A stretch of 7,226 nucleotides of DNA from Nitrososphaerales archaeon (GCA_030040055.1 JASHUK010000062.1:1-7226), one strand, 5' to 3'; numbered from the stretch's first letter, positions 1 through 6,579 are shown. A program made the numbers and translations. The notes: generated from the sequence alone by a model not told the origin.

Positions 1-731
1 TGGCCAGCAAGCACAAGGCGGCCCAGAGGGTCGGGGTGGCATCGAGGAGCCACGTCCTCCCCGGGCGGGCGGCGGAGCCGGAGCTCGTCTCTCTGATCCG
101 TGAGCTCAACGCGGACAGGAGCGTGAACGGGATACTCCTGCAGCTCCCTCTGCCCCCCCATATGGACGAAAGACGGGCGCTGGAAGAGATCGACCCCGGC
201 AAGGACGTGGACGGGCTCACCGCCGCGAACGCGGGGCGCCTGGCGCAGGGGAATGGGGACATGGTCCCTTGCACCCCGGCCGGGGTGATGGAGCTGCTCC
301 GCTACTACAAGATACGGGTCCGTTCATCTCACGCCGTGATAATCAACAGGAGCAACCTGGTGGGCAAGCCGCTCCACCACCTGCTTCTGGGGGAAGACGC
401 GACCGTGACGGTCTGCCACTCGAAGTCTGCCGACCTCCCCTCCATCACCCGCAGGGCAGACATCCTCGTCACGGCAGTCGGGAAGAGGCCTCCGTTCGTC
501 GTCACGGCCGGCATGGTGAAGGAAGGAGCGGTGGTCATAGACGTCGCGATGAACCGGGTCGACGGGAAGCTGATGGGCGACGTCGACTTCAAACCGGTCG
601 CCGAGAAGGCTTCGTACATAACGCCGGTCCCGGGAGGGGTCGGCCCAATGACTGTGGCGATGCTCATCCGCAACACCCTGGTCGCCTCCAGGAGGCAGAG
701 CAGCCTCGTGGCGCCCGAGGCGCGGCCATGA
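1..731 (+). CDS. folD: Bifunctional methylene-THF dehydrogenase / methenyl-THF cyclohydrolase (FolD), 5' truncated by window edge
   Basis: FolD interconverts 5,10-methylene-THF, 5,10-methenyl-THF and 10-formyl-THF in the cytosol, supplying formyl groups for purine synthesis. The reading frame is open from base 3, so the start lies upstream. Aligned by memory to E. coli FolD, the window begins near residue 52, inside the conserved ASK.KA segment that carries the catalytic lysine (codon 9-11). Further family motifs follow in order: LLQLPLP (about 138-158), KDVDG (about 202-216), PCTP.G, the NADP-binding NRSNLVGKP, VCHS, AVGK, GAVVIDV and the near-invariant ITPVPGGVGPMTVAML close to the C-terminus. 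Asn replaces the usual Gly before RS in the Rossmann loop; I recall the same in archaeal FolD such as that of Thermoplasma. The GTG at 36 is internal and not the start. The TGA stop overlaps the next gene's ATG (ATGA). About 50 N-terminal residues are missing only because of the window boundary. Confidence 0.95.
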   Translation, partial: ASKHKAAQRVGVASRSHVLPGRAAEPELVSLIRELNADRSVNGILLQLPLPPHMDERRALEEIDPGKDVDGLTAANAGRLAQGNGDMVPCTPAGVMELLRYYKIRVRSSHAVIINRSNLVGKPLHHLLLGEDATVTVCHSKSADLPSITRRADILVTAVGKRPPFVVTAGMVKEGAVVIDVAMNRVDGKLMGDVDFKPVAEKASYITPVPGGVGPMTVAMLIRNTLVASRRQSSLVAPEARP

Positions 732-1309
732 TGGCCAAGCGCGAGGCCAGGGAGGAGGCGCTGAGGGCCAGGCGCTCGCTCACGGCCGACGAGGTCGGCT
801 CGCTCAGCGCAGGGGTGCTCAGGAACGTCCTGTCGCTCCCCGAGTTCGGGAAGGCAGGGGTGGTCGCCTGCTACGTTTCGAAGGCCGACGAGGTCCGGAC
901 GCAGGAGATCATAGGGGAGGCGCTCTCCCGGGACAAGAAGGTTTTAGTCCCCAGGGCGGAGCCGTCGTCGTTCGGCTTGGCCTTCTGCCAGATCGGCTCT
1001 CTCGACGAGCTCAGACCCGGGCACTTCGGCGTCCTCGAGCCCCCTGGCGGGGTTCCGGAGGTCCCTCTCTCCGAGGCCGGCCTGGTCCTCGTCCCGGTGG
1101 TAGCTTGGGACGCTTCGGGGCGCAGGATCGGGTACGGGAAGGGCTACTTCGACAGGGCACTCAAGCACAGGGGCCGGGCGACCTCGGTTGGGCTCGCCTT
1201 CGAGTCGCAGCTCCGACGCTCGCTGCCCGCCGGGAGGTTCGACGCCCCCCTTGACGCCGTGGTGACGGAGAAGAGGGTGGTCAGGTTCGCGCAGGGGGGC
1301 GGCGCATGA
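728..1309 (+). CDS. 5-formyltetrahydrofolate cyclo-ligase (MTHFS family)
   Basis: This 193-residue protein matches the usual size of ATP-dependent 5-formyl-THF cyclo-ligases, which convert storage or inhibitory 5-formyl-THF to 5,10-methenyl-THF, the substrate of the upstream FolD. Family features run in order: a basic KREAREEALRARRSL N-terminus, whose Lys/Arg pattern is typical; the E-V-R-T helix (residues 55-58); KVLVPR (71-76); G.LEPPGG (101-108); and the signature block LVPVVAWD..GRRIGYGKGYFDR (121-143), which forms the ATP/folate site. It ends with GLAFE (155-159) and the D..V.TEKR tail (176-183). The start is ATG 728, overlapping the folD stop as ATGA; the next codon is also ATG (731), so either could be used. 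The TGA stop overlaps the purE ATG in the same way. The overlap on both sides implies translational coupling. Identification is strong; substrate use is inferred from the family. Confidence 0.93.
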   Translation: MMAKREAREEALRARRSLTADEVGSLSAGVLRNVLSLPEFGKAGVVACYVSKADEVRTQEIIGEALSRDKKVLVPRAEPSSFGLAFCQIGSLDELRPGHFGVLEPPGGVPEVPLSEAGLVLVPVVAWDASGRRIGYGKGYFDRALKHRGRATSVGLAFESQLRRSLPAGRFDAPLDAVVTEKRVVRFAQGGGA

Positions 1310-1749
1310 GCGCGGCACCGGCGGTCGCGGTCGTCGCCGGGAGCAAGAGCGACCAGCCCATAACCGACGAGGCGGCGAAGGTCCTCGCCGAGCTGTCCGT
1401 CTCGCACGACGTCCAGTTCATCTCCGCCCACAGGAACCCCGACAAGCTGAGGGAGTACGTGACGAAGTCCCCCGCGAAGGTCTTCATCGCGGTCGCGGGG
1501 CTCTCGGCACACCTCCCGGGGGTGGTCGCCTCGATGACCACCAGGCCGGTCATAGGGGTCCCGGTCAACGTGAAGCTGAACGGCCTGGACTCGCTCCTTT
1601 CGATAGTCCAGATGCCTCCGGGGGTCCCGGTCGGTTGCGTCGGGATAGACAACGCCAGGAACGCGGGGATACTCGCGGCCGAGATCCTGGCGCTCAACGA
1701 TCCCGCGGTGGGTGCGGCGCTTGGGAAGATGAGGGAGGCGTGGAAGTGA
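1306..1749 (+). CDS. purE: Phosphoribosylaminoimidazole carboxylase catalytic subunit / N5-CAIR mutase (PurE)
   Basis: PurE forms 4-carboxy-5-aminoimidazole ribotide (CAIR), the step between PurM and PurC. The 147-residue single-domain protein shows the substrate-binding GSKSD (residues 12-16), ISAHRNPDKL (39-48) with the active-site His42, AGLSAHLPG (64-72), the PVIGVPV strand (81-87), and LDSLLSIVQMPPGVPVG (94-110), followed by the N.AGILAAEIL helix. SAHR and AHLPG match class I (mutase) enzymes; animal-type class II enzymes carry SAHK and a GRSN loop. The central AGLS and the residues after GVPV differ from bacterial class I, as I recall for archaeal PurE. The start is ATG 1306, overlapping the previous stop, with a G-rich stretch (GGGGGGCGG, about 1293-1301) as probable ribosome binding site. 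No purK, the partner that makes N5-CAIR, is adjacent, so the enzyme might use AIR and CO2 directly; that is inference. Confidence 0.95.
   Translation: MSAAPAVAVVAGSKSDQPITDEAAKVLAELSVSHDVQFISAHRNPDKLREYVTKSPAKVFIAVAGLSAHLPGVVASMTTRPVIGVPVNVKLNGLDSLLSIVQMPPGVPVGCVGIDNARNAGILAAEILALNDPAVGAALGKMREAWK
1731..1738 (+). promoter_or_regulatory. Ribosome binding site for purC
   Basis: GAGGGAGG lies within the last codons of purE and sits 7 nt before GTG 1746. It decides the purC start: the open frame extends further upstream (from 1635) without any conserved sequence, while this GTG follows a good Shine-Dalgarno, forms a GTGA overlap with the purE stop and places the conserved GKVKDIY motif at residues 11-17. 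Confidence 0.75.
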
Positions 1750-2582
1750 CGCCCCAGGGAAGGTTCGTCCGCTCGGGGAAGGTCAAGGACATCTACGACC
1801 TGGACGAAGGGCACCTGCTCTTCCACTTCACCGACCGGGTTTCCGCGTTCGACGTCGTCCTCCCGACCACGATACCCCGGAAGGGGGAGGTGCTTTGCAA
1901 GCTCGGCGCCCACCTGTTCGAGACGCTCGGCGTCCCGAACCACATGGTCCGCATCGAGGGGAGCGACATGATGGTGGTCAAGAAGCTGAAGATGATAATG
2001 GTCGAGTGCGTGGTCAGGGGCTACCTCTACGGGAGCCTCATGGAGCGCGCGTCGAAGGGCGAGGTCGCCCTCCCGGTCGAGAAGGTCCTCGCCGCGCCGC
2101 TTCCTGCTCCCTACTTCGACCCGACCACGAAGTCCGACGTCAAGGACGAGCCGATCACGGAGAAGGAGATCGTCGAAGAGGGCCGCATGACGGCCGAAGT
2201 CCTCGCGAGGGTGAAGAAGTCGTCTATCGACATCTACCAGAGCCTGAAGGACAAGGCCTCGAGGGCTGGGTTCATCCTGGCCGACATAAAGCTCGAGTAC
2301 GGGATGGACGGGGACAGGATACTCCTAGGGGACTCGATAGGGCCCGACGAGTTCAGGATGTGGCCCGCCTCGAAGTACGCGCTTGGGAAGACCCAGGACA
2401 GCTACGACAAGCAGCCCGTGAGGGACTGGCTCGTGGCCCAGGGGTACAAGGCGAGGCTTGACGCCGCGAGGAAGGCAGGGGCCGCCGTCCCGCCTCCGCC
2501 ACAGCTACCCGACGCCCTTGTCAGGGAGACGAGCGAGCGCTACATCGAGGTCTACAAGAGCCTGACCGGGAAGTCGCTGTAG
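1746..2582 (+). CDS. purC: Phosphoribosylaminoimidazole-succinocarboxamide synthase (SAICAR synthetase, PurC)
   Basis: PurC joins CAIR with aspartate using ATP to give SAICAR, which is then cleaved by PurB. The 278-residue product opens with SGKVKDIYDL (10-19), the ATP-binding start of the family, then FTDRVSAFDV (28-37) and IPRKG (43-47). VECVVRGYLYGSL (86-98) corresponds to signature 1 and LADIKLEYG (178-186) to signature 2, with the conserved Asp and Lys. FDPTTKSDVKDEPIT (124-138) matches the substrate loop. The segment GDSIGPDEFRMWP (195-207) replaces the common 'DE..TPDSSR.W' of bacterial enzymes, and Met stands where signature 1 usually has Pro; I recall similar forms in archaea but cannot confirm. 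The start is GTG, overlapping the purE stop by 4 bp. The TAG stop is part of the ribosome binding site of purM. Confidence 0.95.
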   Translation: MTPQGRFVRSGKVKDIYDLDEGHLLFHFTDRVSAFDVVLPTTIPRKGEVLCKLGAHLFETLGVPNHMVRIEGSDMMVVKKLKMIMVECVVRGYLYGSLMERASKGEVALPVEKVLAAPLPAPYFDPTTKSDVKDEPITEKEIVEEGRMTAEVLARVKKSSIDIYQSLKDKASRAGFILADIKLEYGMDGDRILLGDSIGPDEFRMWPASKYALGKTQDSYDKQPVRDWLVAQGYKARLDAARKAGAAVPPPPQLPDALVRETSERYIEVYKSLTGKSL

Positions 2583-2586
2583 GAGG
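2581..2586 (+). promoter_or_regulatory. Ribosome binding site for purM, overlapping the purC stop codon
   Basis: A perfect AGGAGG begins at the second base of the purC TAG stop and lies 7 nt upstream of TTG 2594. It fixes the non-ATG start of purM. The next in-frame ATG (2648) would remove the conserved SYAKSGVD N-terminus. A ribosome finishing purC would uncover or occupy this site, so coupling of the two proteins is plausible. Confidence 0.85.
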
Positions 2587-2593
2587 GCTCTCG

Positions 2594-3637
2594 TTGAGCG
2601 GGGCTTCGTATGCGAAGTCGGGGGTAGACCTCAGGAAAGCCCTCAAGATGCAGGGGTCGCTCGCGGACATCCTGGGGCAGACCTTCGCGAGCAGGGCCGG
2701 GAAGTTCGGCCAGCCGCTGATGCCGATAGGGCACTATGCGGGGGTGATAGACCTGGGAGGAGGGACCGCCCTCACCATGCACACCGACGGCGTGGGAACG
2801 AAGGTGCTTGTGGCGCAGGAGCTCGGCGTGTTCGACACGATAGGGATAGACTGCGTGGCCATGACCGTGAACGACCTGATCTGCCTGGGGTCGGAGCCGG
2901 TGGCGGTGCTCGACTACATAGCCCTCGAGCGCCAGGACGAGAAGCTCGTCGAGGGGCTGTCTAAGGGGCTCGTCGAAGGCGCCAAGGAGGCGTCGGTCGC
3001 AATCGTCGGCGGGGAGACCGCCGTCTTGGGCGACATGGTCAAGGGAGTGTCGGGGCGGGGCTTCGACCTCGTGTCGATGGGGGTGGGGGTCGTGAAGAAG
3101 GACTCGATCATCGACGGAGAGGCGGTGGCGGAGGGGGACTCCATCGTGGGGGTCGCCAGCTCCGGGCTGCACTCGAACGGATACACGCTCGCCAGGAGGG
3201 CGTTCGCGCGCATGCCCATGAAGGAGGAAGTCCCGTCGCTGGGGTCGACGCTCGGCGAGGCACTGCTGACCCCGACTTCGATCTACGTAAAGCCCGCGCT
3301 CGAGGCGGTGAGGAAGGCGGAGGTGCACGGCATAGCCCACATAACCGGCGGGTCGTTCGCCAAGCTGACGCGGCTGGCCGGCCAGAGGAAGCTCCTCTTC
3401 GACATTCTGCTCCCGCCTCCCCCGGCGATCTTCTCGCTCCTGATGTCAGAGGGGGATGTTTCGGAGAGGGAGATGTACAGGACGTTCAACATGGGGGTGG
3501 GCCTGTGCCTCTGCGTCCCTGAGCAGGAGTCCAGGAAGGTCAGGAACGTCTTCGAGTCGTCCGGCTTCGACACCTACTCGCTGGGCTCGGTCCAGAAAGG
3601 GAGCGGGGTCCGGGTCAACGGCCTCAAGATGGCCTGA
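2594..3637 (+). CDS. purM: Phosphoribosylformylglycinamidine cyclo-ligase (AIR synthetase, PurM)
   Basis: PurM closes the imidazole ring, converting FGAM to AIR with ATP, and feeds PurE. The 347-residue protein has the full AIR-synthase layout: SYAKSGVDL (5-13) at the N-terminus; MHTDGVGTK (62-70), part of the nucleotide-binding region; CVAMTVNDLIC.GSEP (87-102), a signature helix; DYIA (107-110); the conserved IVGGETA (137-143); and, in the C-terminal domain, ASSGLHSNGYTLARR (188-202), LLTPTSIYVKP (224-234) and HGIAHITGG (245-253). The last is followed by Ser rather than the common third Gly. MYRTFNMGVG appears near residue 295-305. Length is normal. It starts with TTG, justified by the AGGAGG 7 nt upstream. 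It is the last gene of the + strand run; its TGA stop is only 3 bp from the convergent purB stop and no U-rich terminator is visible after it. Confidence 0.95.
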   Translation: MSGASYAKSGVDLRKALKMQGSLADILGQTFASRAGKFGQPLMPIGHYAGVIDLGGGTALTMHTDGVGTKVLVAQELGVFDTIGIDCVAMTVNDLICLGSEPVAVLDYIALERQDEKLVEGLSKGLVEGAKEASVAIVGGETAVLGDMVKGVSGRGFDLVSMGVGVVKKDSIIDGEAVAEGDSIVGVASSGLHSNGYTLARRAFARMPMKEEVPSLGSTLGEALLTPTSIYVKPALEAVRKAEVHGIAHITGGSFAKLTRLAGQRKLLFDILLPPPPAIFSLLMSEGDVSEREMYRTFNMGVGLCLCVPEQESRKVRNVFESSGFDTYSLGSVQKGSGVRVNGLKMA

Positions 3638-3640
3638 GAG

Positions 3641-5092
3641 TCAGAACTCAGGTCCCTTCGAGCCCTTACTCTTGTACTTGCGGACCACCGGGTCGACCCT
3701 CTGAGCCACGAACCTGTCGCACCGCTCCACGGCGTCCCCGACGTGCCCCCTGGGGTCCAGGAGGGACCTGACCTCGCCGCGGGTCATCTTCGACGAGACT
3801 GCGGGGTCCTTCATGAGCAGGCCGGCCAGCGGGTTAGCCTTCCCCTCCATCACCTCCTCCCACGCCCTGAAGGAGTTCTTCCTGATCATCTCGTGCAGCA
3901 CCTGCCTGTCGCCCCCGCCCTGCGCCAGCTTCATCATCAGGGCCTCGGTCCCCGCGAAGGGGCCGAACCTCTCGAGGTTGCGCTCGATCATGGCCGGATA
4001 GACCCTGAGCCCGCGCATCAGGGACTCGTATATCGTCAGGCACTCGTCCACGGCGAGGAAGGCCTCCGGGAGGGCGAGGCGCCTGGAGGCGGAGTCGTCC
4101 AGGGTCCTCTCCAGGATGCTGTTCGACGCGTTCATCAGCCCCACCGTCGGGAGGACGGCCACGAACCTCGCAAGGGAGCACATCCTCTCCGCCGACACGG
4201 GGTTCCTCTTGAACGGCATCGCGCTGGAGCCGACCTGCTTCTCCCCTATGGGCTCGGAGAGCTCCCCGAAGGCGGGGGACTGCATCACCCTGAGGTCCAG
4301 CCCGAACTTGTGGCAGCTCTGACCGACGGAAGCGAGCGCGGACAGCACGAAGAAGTCCACCTTCCTCGGATAGGTCTGGCCTGACACGTCGAACGCCTCG
4401 ACCCCCAGCCTCTCCATGACCTTCCGCTCGAGGTCGGCCGGAGAGCCCTTTCGCCCCATCAGCGCCTTGAAGCTGGCGGAGGTCCCTACCGCCCCCTTGA
4501 CCCCCTTCCCCTTGAGAAACCTCTCCTTGACGACCTCTATCATGGCTACGTCGGTGACCAGGTCCTGCGCGTAGCTCGCCAGCCTGTAGCCCAGCGTCGT
4601 GGGCTCGGCGGGCTGCAGGTGGGTCCAGGCCATGCAGACGGTGCGCTTGTGCCTGAGTATCTGAGCGCGCGCCGCGGCGAGGCAACCGGCGAGGCGCGAC
4701 AGGACCATGCCGAGGGCCTCCTCGTAGACCATGACGTCCGCGTTGTCCTCCACGTCCATCGACGTGGCGCCGAGGTGCAGCTTCCCTCCCCCCTTCCTTG
4801 CCTGCCCGGCGAACGTCTTCAGCTCGGCCATGAGGTCGTGCCTGATCTCCCTCTCGAGCCGGTGGGCCTTCTCGATGTCGACGTGTTCGCTTCCGGCGTG
4901 AGAGGCTATGTCCCTGACCTCCTCGCGGGACAGGAGGCCGTACTCCCCCTCGGCCTCGGCCAGTGCGAGCCAGACCTTCCTCCAGGCGGCCCTCCTTCCC
5001 TTCTCCGAGAATAGCGCGCGCATCTCCGGGCTTCCGTACCTCCAGGTGAAGGGGGACAGGAAGTCCCCGAAGCCGAACCTCTGCTCTTTCAT
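3641..5092 (-). CDS. purB: Adenylosuccinate lyase (PurB), animal ADSL-like subtype
   Basis: PurB removes fumarate from SAICAR (giving AICAR) and from adenylosuccinate (giving AMP). The 483-residue product belongs to the fumarase/aspartase superfamily. Visible are RYGSPEM (18-24), REIRHDLMAE (81-90) with a conserved His85, HLGATSMDVEDNAD (106-119), WTHLQPAEPTTLGYR (156-170) with the general-acid His158, SGQTYPRKVD (237-246), and the superfamily signature GSSAMPFKRNP (288-298) holding the catalytic serine. ERTLDDSASRR (328-338) and GGDRQ..HE.IR (393-404) complete the site. Length and these blocks match human ADSL better than the shorter Bacillus-type enzyme (about 430 residues). The start is ATG 5092, with only a weak AGGT 6 nt upstream. 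A 57-bp gap separates it from the folC stop on the same strand; it lacks a convincing promoter, so co-transcription with folC is likely. Confidence 0.97.
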   Translation of the reverse strand: MKEQRFGFGDFLSPFTWRYGSPEMRALFSEKGRRAAWRKVWLALAEAEGEYGLLSREEVRDIASHAGSEHVDIEKAHRLEREIRHDLMAELKTFAGQARKGGGKLHLGATSMDVEDNADVMVYEEALGMVLSRLAGCLAAARAQILRHKRTVCMAWTHLQPAEPTTLGYRLASYAQDLVTDVAMIEVVKERFLKGKGVKGAVGTSASFKALMGRKGSPADLERKVMERLGVEAFDVSGQTYPRKVDFFVLSALASVGQSCHKFGLDLRVMQSPAFGELSEPIGEKQVGSSAMPFKRNPVSAERMCSLARFVAVLPTVGLMNASNSILERTLDDSASRRLALPEAFLAVDECLTIYESLMRGLRVYPAMIERNLERFGPFAGTEALMMKLAQGGGDRQVLHEMIRKNSFRAWEEVMEGKANPLAGLLMKDPAVSSKMTRGEVRSLLDPRGHVGDAVERCDRFVAQRVDPVVRKYKSKGSKGPEF

Positions 5093-5149
5093 TCTCCGAC
5101 CTGAGGCCGAGGACGGGTGCCCTTTTGGCCGTTTCTAGTGCTCCTGTCC

Positions 5150-6403
5150 CTACTCCGGCAGGTCCTGCTGGGCCACGCCGGACTCCCTCCAGCCGTAGGT
5201 CCCGTTGAGGTGCCGCAGCCGGTCGTCCGGGTTCAGCGCCTGGTCGATCATGTACGTAGAGCCCGTGAAGACGATCACCTCGCCCTTGCTTCGGAGGTTC
5301 TTCGCGACGTTCAGGGTCGCCCTCGGGGCCGCCGCCAGATGAATTGGAAGGGTCGGATACCTCTCGCGGAGCATGGTGTAGACGGCTTCGGGGTCCTGCC
5401 CCTTGTAGCCTGCCGCAGTGACCACCAGCGCCTTCGCCTGCGGGACCAGCGGGCCGACCACCTCCACGGGGTCCCGGGCTCCCGATATGCCCACGACGAA
5501 GACCTTCTTCGCGCCCGGAAACCTCTGGTCTATCTCCTCCGCCAGCGCCTCGGTCTTGCTCGGGTTGTGCGCGACGTCCGCGTACACTCCGTCGCCGACC
5601 TTCCAGAACCGCCCGACGTACCGGGTGCCCATGAAGCGCCCTGCCAGACGCTTCAGGTCGGCCTTCCCCACCAGCACCTTGATCGTCTCGGCAGCGACCG
5701 CCGCGTTCCTCAGCTGGTGCCCGGAGCCCAGGAGCGGAGCTTCGTCGTCGGGGTGTCCCACCTCCTGGGCGACCTCCTCCAGCGCCTGGACGCTCCTTTC
5801 TGTCACCAGGTGAAGAGGCGTACCCACGTCGCTGCAGACGGCCCTCACGACCTCCTTGGTCCGCGCATCCTCGTCTCCCAGGACCAGCGGGACACCTGCC
5901 CTGCAGATGCCGGCCTTCTCGAGCGCCCGCTGCCAGTGCTCGCTCCCCAGGACGTTCTCGTGGTCCCGCCCCACGTTGGTGAACACCGTCGCGGCGACGC
6001 GCAGGCAGGTGACTGGGTCATACCTCCCCCCGACCCCGGTCTCGACGGCGGCCCACTCTAGCCTGTGCCTTTCGAACAGCTTCAGCGCGATGAGCAGGCT
6101 GACTTCGGGGTGGCTCAGTTGCCAGGCGTCGCCCTTCAAGGAGCTTTCTACGCAGTATGGCTTCACCTCCTCCCAGACGGAGAGTATCTCTGCGTGTCCG
6201 ACCTGGCTGTCCCCGATGACGAACCTCTCCGCGTAGTCGAAGACGTGTGGCTTCACGTAGCACCCGGACTTGCCGTACAGCGCGAGACCAGTCCGCAGAA
6301 ACTGGCAAGTCGAGCCCTTTCCGCTCGTCCCTGCCACCTGTATCAGCTTGACAGGATATCCTTCCGCTCCCGGCCAGAAGTGGCTTAGCGCCTGTCTGAA
6401 CAC
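5150..6403 (-). CDS. folC: FolC-like folylpolyglutamate / dihydrofolate synthase (Mur ligase family)
   Basis: This ATP-dependent ligase should add glutamate to dihydropteroate or to folates, retaining the cofactor used by FolD. Counting from GTG 6403 (417 residues): P-loop VAGTSGKGST (23-32); KPHVFDYAERF (51-61) in place of the usual SPHL...ER; central-domain AVETGVGGRYDP (119-130); FTNVGRDH..VLG (141-153); LEKAGI (161-166), containing the lysine that is carbamylated in the family; then the C-terminal domain with DVAHNP (276-281), VVGISGARDP (303-312) and VFTGSTYMI (378-386). The family order is complete. Ser replaces the common Asn in GTNGKG. The P-loop lies about 20 residues earlier than usual, and coding-like sequence continues upstream with no start codon, so GTG 6403 is probably not the true start (see 6404-6490). 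Stop TAG at 5150-5152. tRNA-Ala lies upstream on the same strand, purB downstream. Another Mur-type ligase function cannot be excluded. Confidence 0.87.
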   Translation of the reverse strand: MFRQALSHFWPGAEGYPVKLIQVAGTSGKGSTCQFLRTGLALYGKSGCYVKPHVFDYAERFVIGDSQVGHAEILSVWEEVKPYCVESSLKGDAWQLSHPEVSLLIALKLFERHRLEWAAVETGVGGRYDPVTCLRVAATVFTNVGRDHENVLGSEHWQRALEKAGICRAGVPLVLGDEDARTKEVVRAVCSDVGTPLHLVTERSVQALEEVAQEVGHPDDEAPLLGSGHQLRNAAVAAETIKVLVGKADLKRLAGRFMGTRYVGRFWKVGDGVYADVAHNPSKTEALAEEIDQRFPGAKKVFVVGISGARDPVEVVGPLVPQAKALVVTAAGYKGQDPEAVYTMLRERYPTLPIHLAAAPRATLNVAKNLRSKGEVIVFTGSTYMIDQALNPDDRLRHLNGTYGWRESGVAQQDLPE

Positions 6404-6490
6404 GGTCAGCCGGGCAAGCCTGGCTGCGGCCCACCTCGCGTGGTATATCTCGTCCAGCCCGGCATAGTACGACCACTCGGAGACTCCCTT
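6404..6490 (-). other. folC: Probable missing 5' end of folC with ribosome binding site and an apparent 1-base frameshift
   Basis: The folC frame stays open upstream of GTG 6403 to a TGA at 6554-6556 but contains no ATG, GTG or TTG. Its first part encodes YYAGLDEIYHARWAAARLAR (6469-6410), a helix like the N-terminus of FolC proteins, with the same codon style as the gene (AGG, ATA, G/C third bases). In another frame, GTG 6476-6474 follows a clear AAGGGAG (6490-6484) with 7-nt spacing. Dropping the single base at 6473 would join this GTG to the folC frame as M-S-Y-Y-A-G-L and put the P-loop near residue 48, normal for the family. The sequence shows the mismatch; whether it is a sequencing error, a real mutation or an unusual start is not decidable here. 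Confidence 0.6.
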
Positions 6491-6554
6491 GCGCCGTTCA
6501 GCGTGTTGTCCTTTGAAGGCAGCCAGCCCTGAGTTGCCAAGCCTTCCGAATTGT

Positions 6555-6564
6555 CATAAGCTTT
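6555..6564 (-). promoter_or_regulatory. Possible TATA-like box for folC
   Basis: On the minus strand AAGCTTATGA lies between tRNA-Ala and folC. Its CTTAT core resembles the CTTATA box of tRNA-Ile. It would give a leader of about 50 nt before GTG 6476. No BRE is obvious, and folC could instead be transcribed through from the tRNA promoter. Confidence 0.3.
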
Positions 6565-6579
6565 CCGGCGGTGGTTGAG

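Noticed and set aside
269..727. Upstream extension of the cyclo-ligase frame to 269 inside folD
   Set aside because: The extension is a low-complexity Arg/Gly/His-rich shadow of folD; the ATGA overlap at 728 and family length fix the start there.
1306..1749. PurE as a class II (animal-type) carboxylase, suggested by the animal-like PurB nearby
   Set aside because: SAHR and AHLPG are class I residues; the class II SAHK and GRSN motifs are absent.
3634..3651. Inverted repeat CTGAG/CTCAG at the purM-purB junction as a shared terminator
   Set aside because: Only 5 bp with an 8-nt loop and no U-run on either strand; likely chance.
5117..6061. Long + strand open frame opposite folC (and similar long frames opposite purB and purM)
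   Set aside because: Compositions rich in Arg, Pro, Gly, Leu and His with no family motifs are expected antisense frames of GC-rich genes; the minus strand carries complete known proteins.
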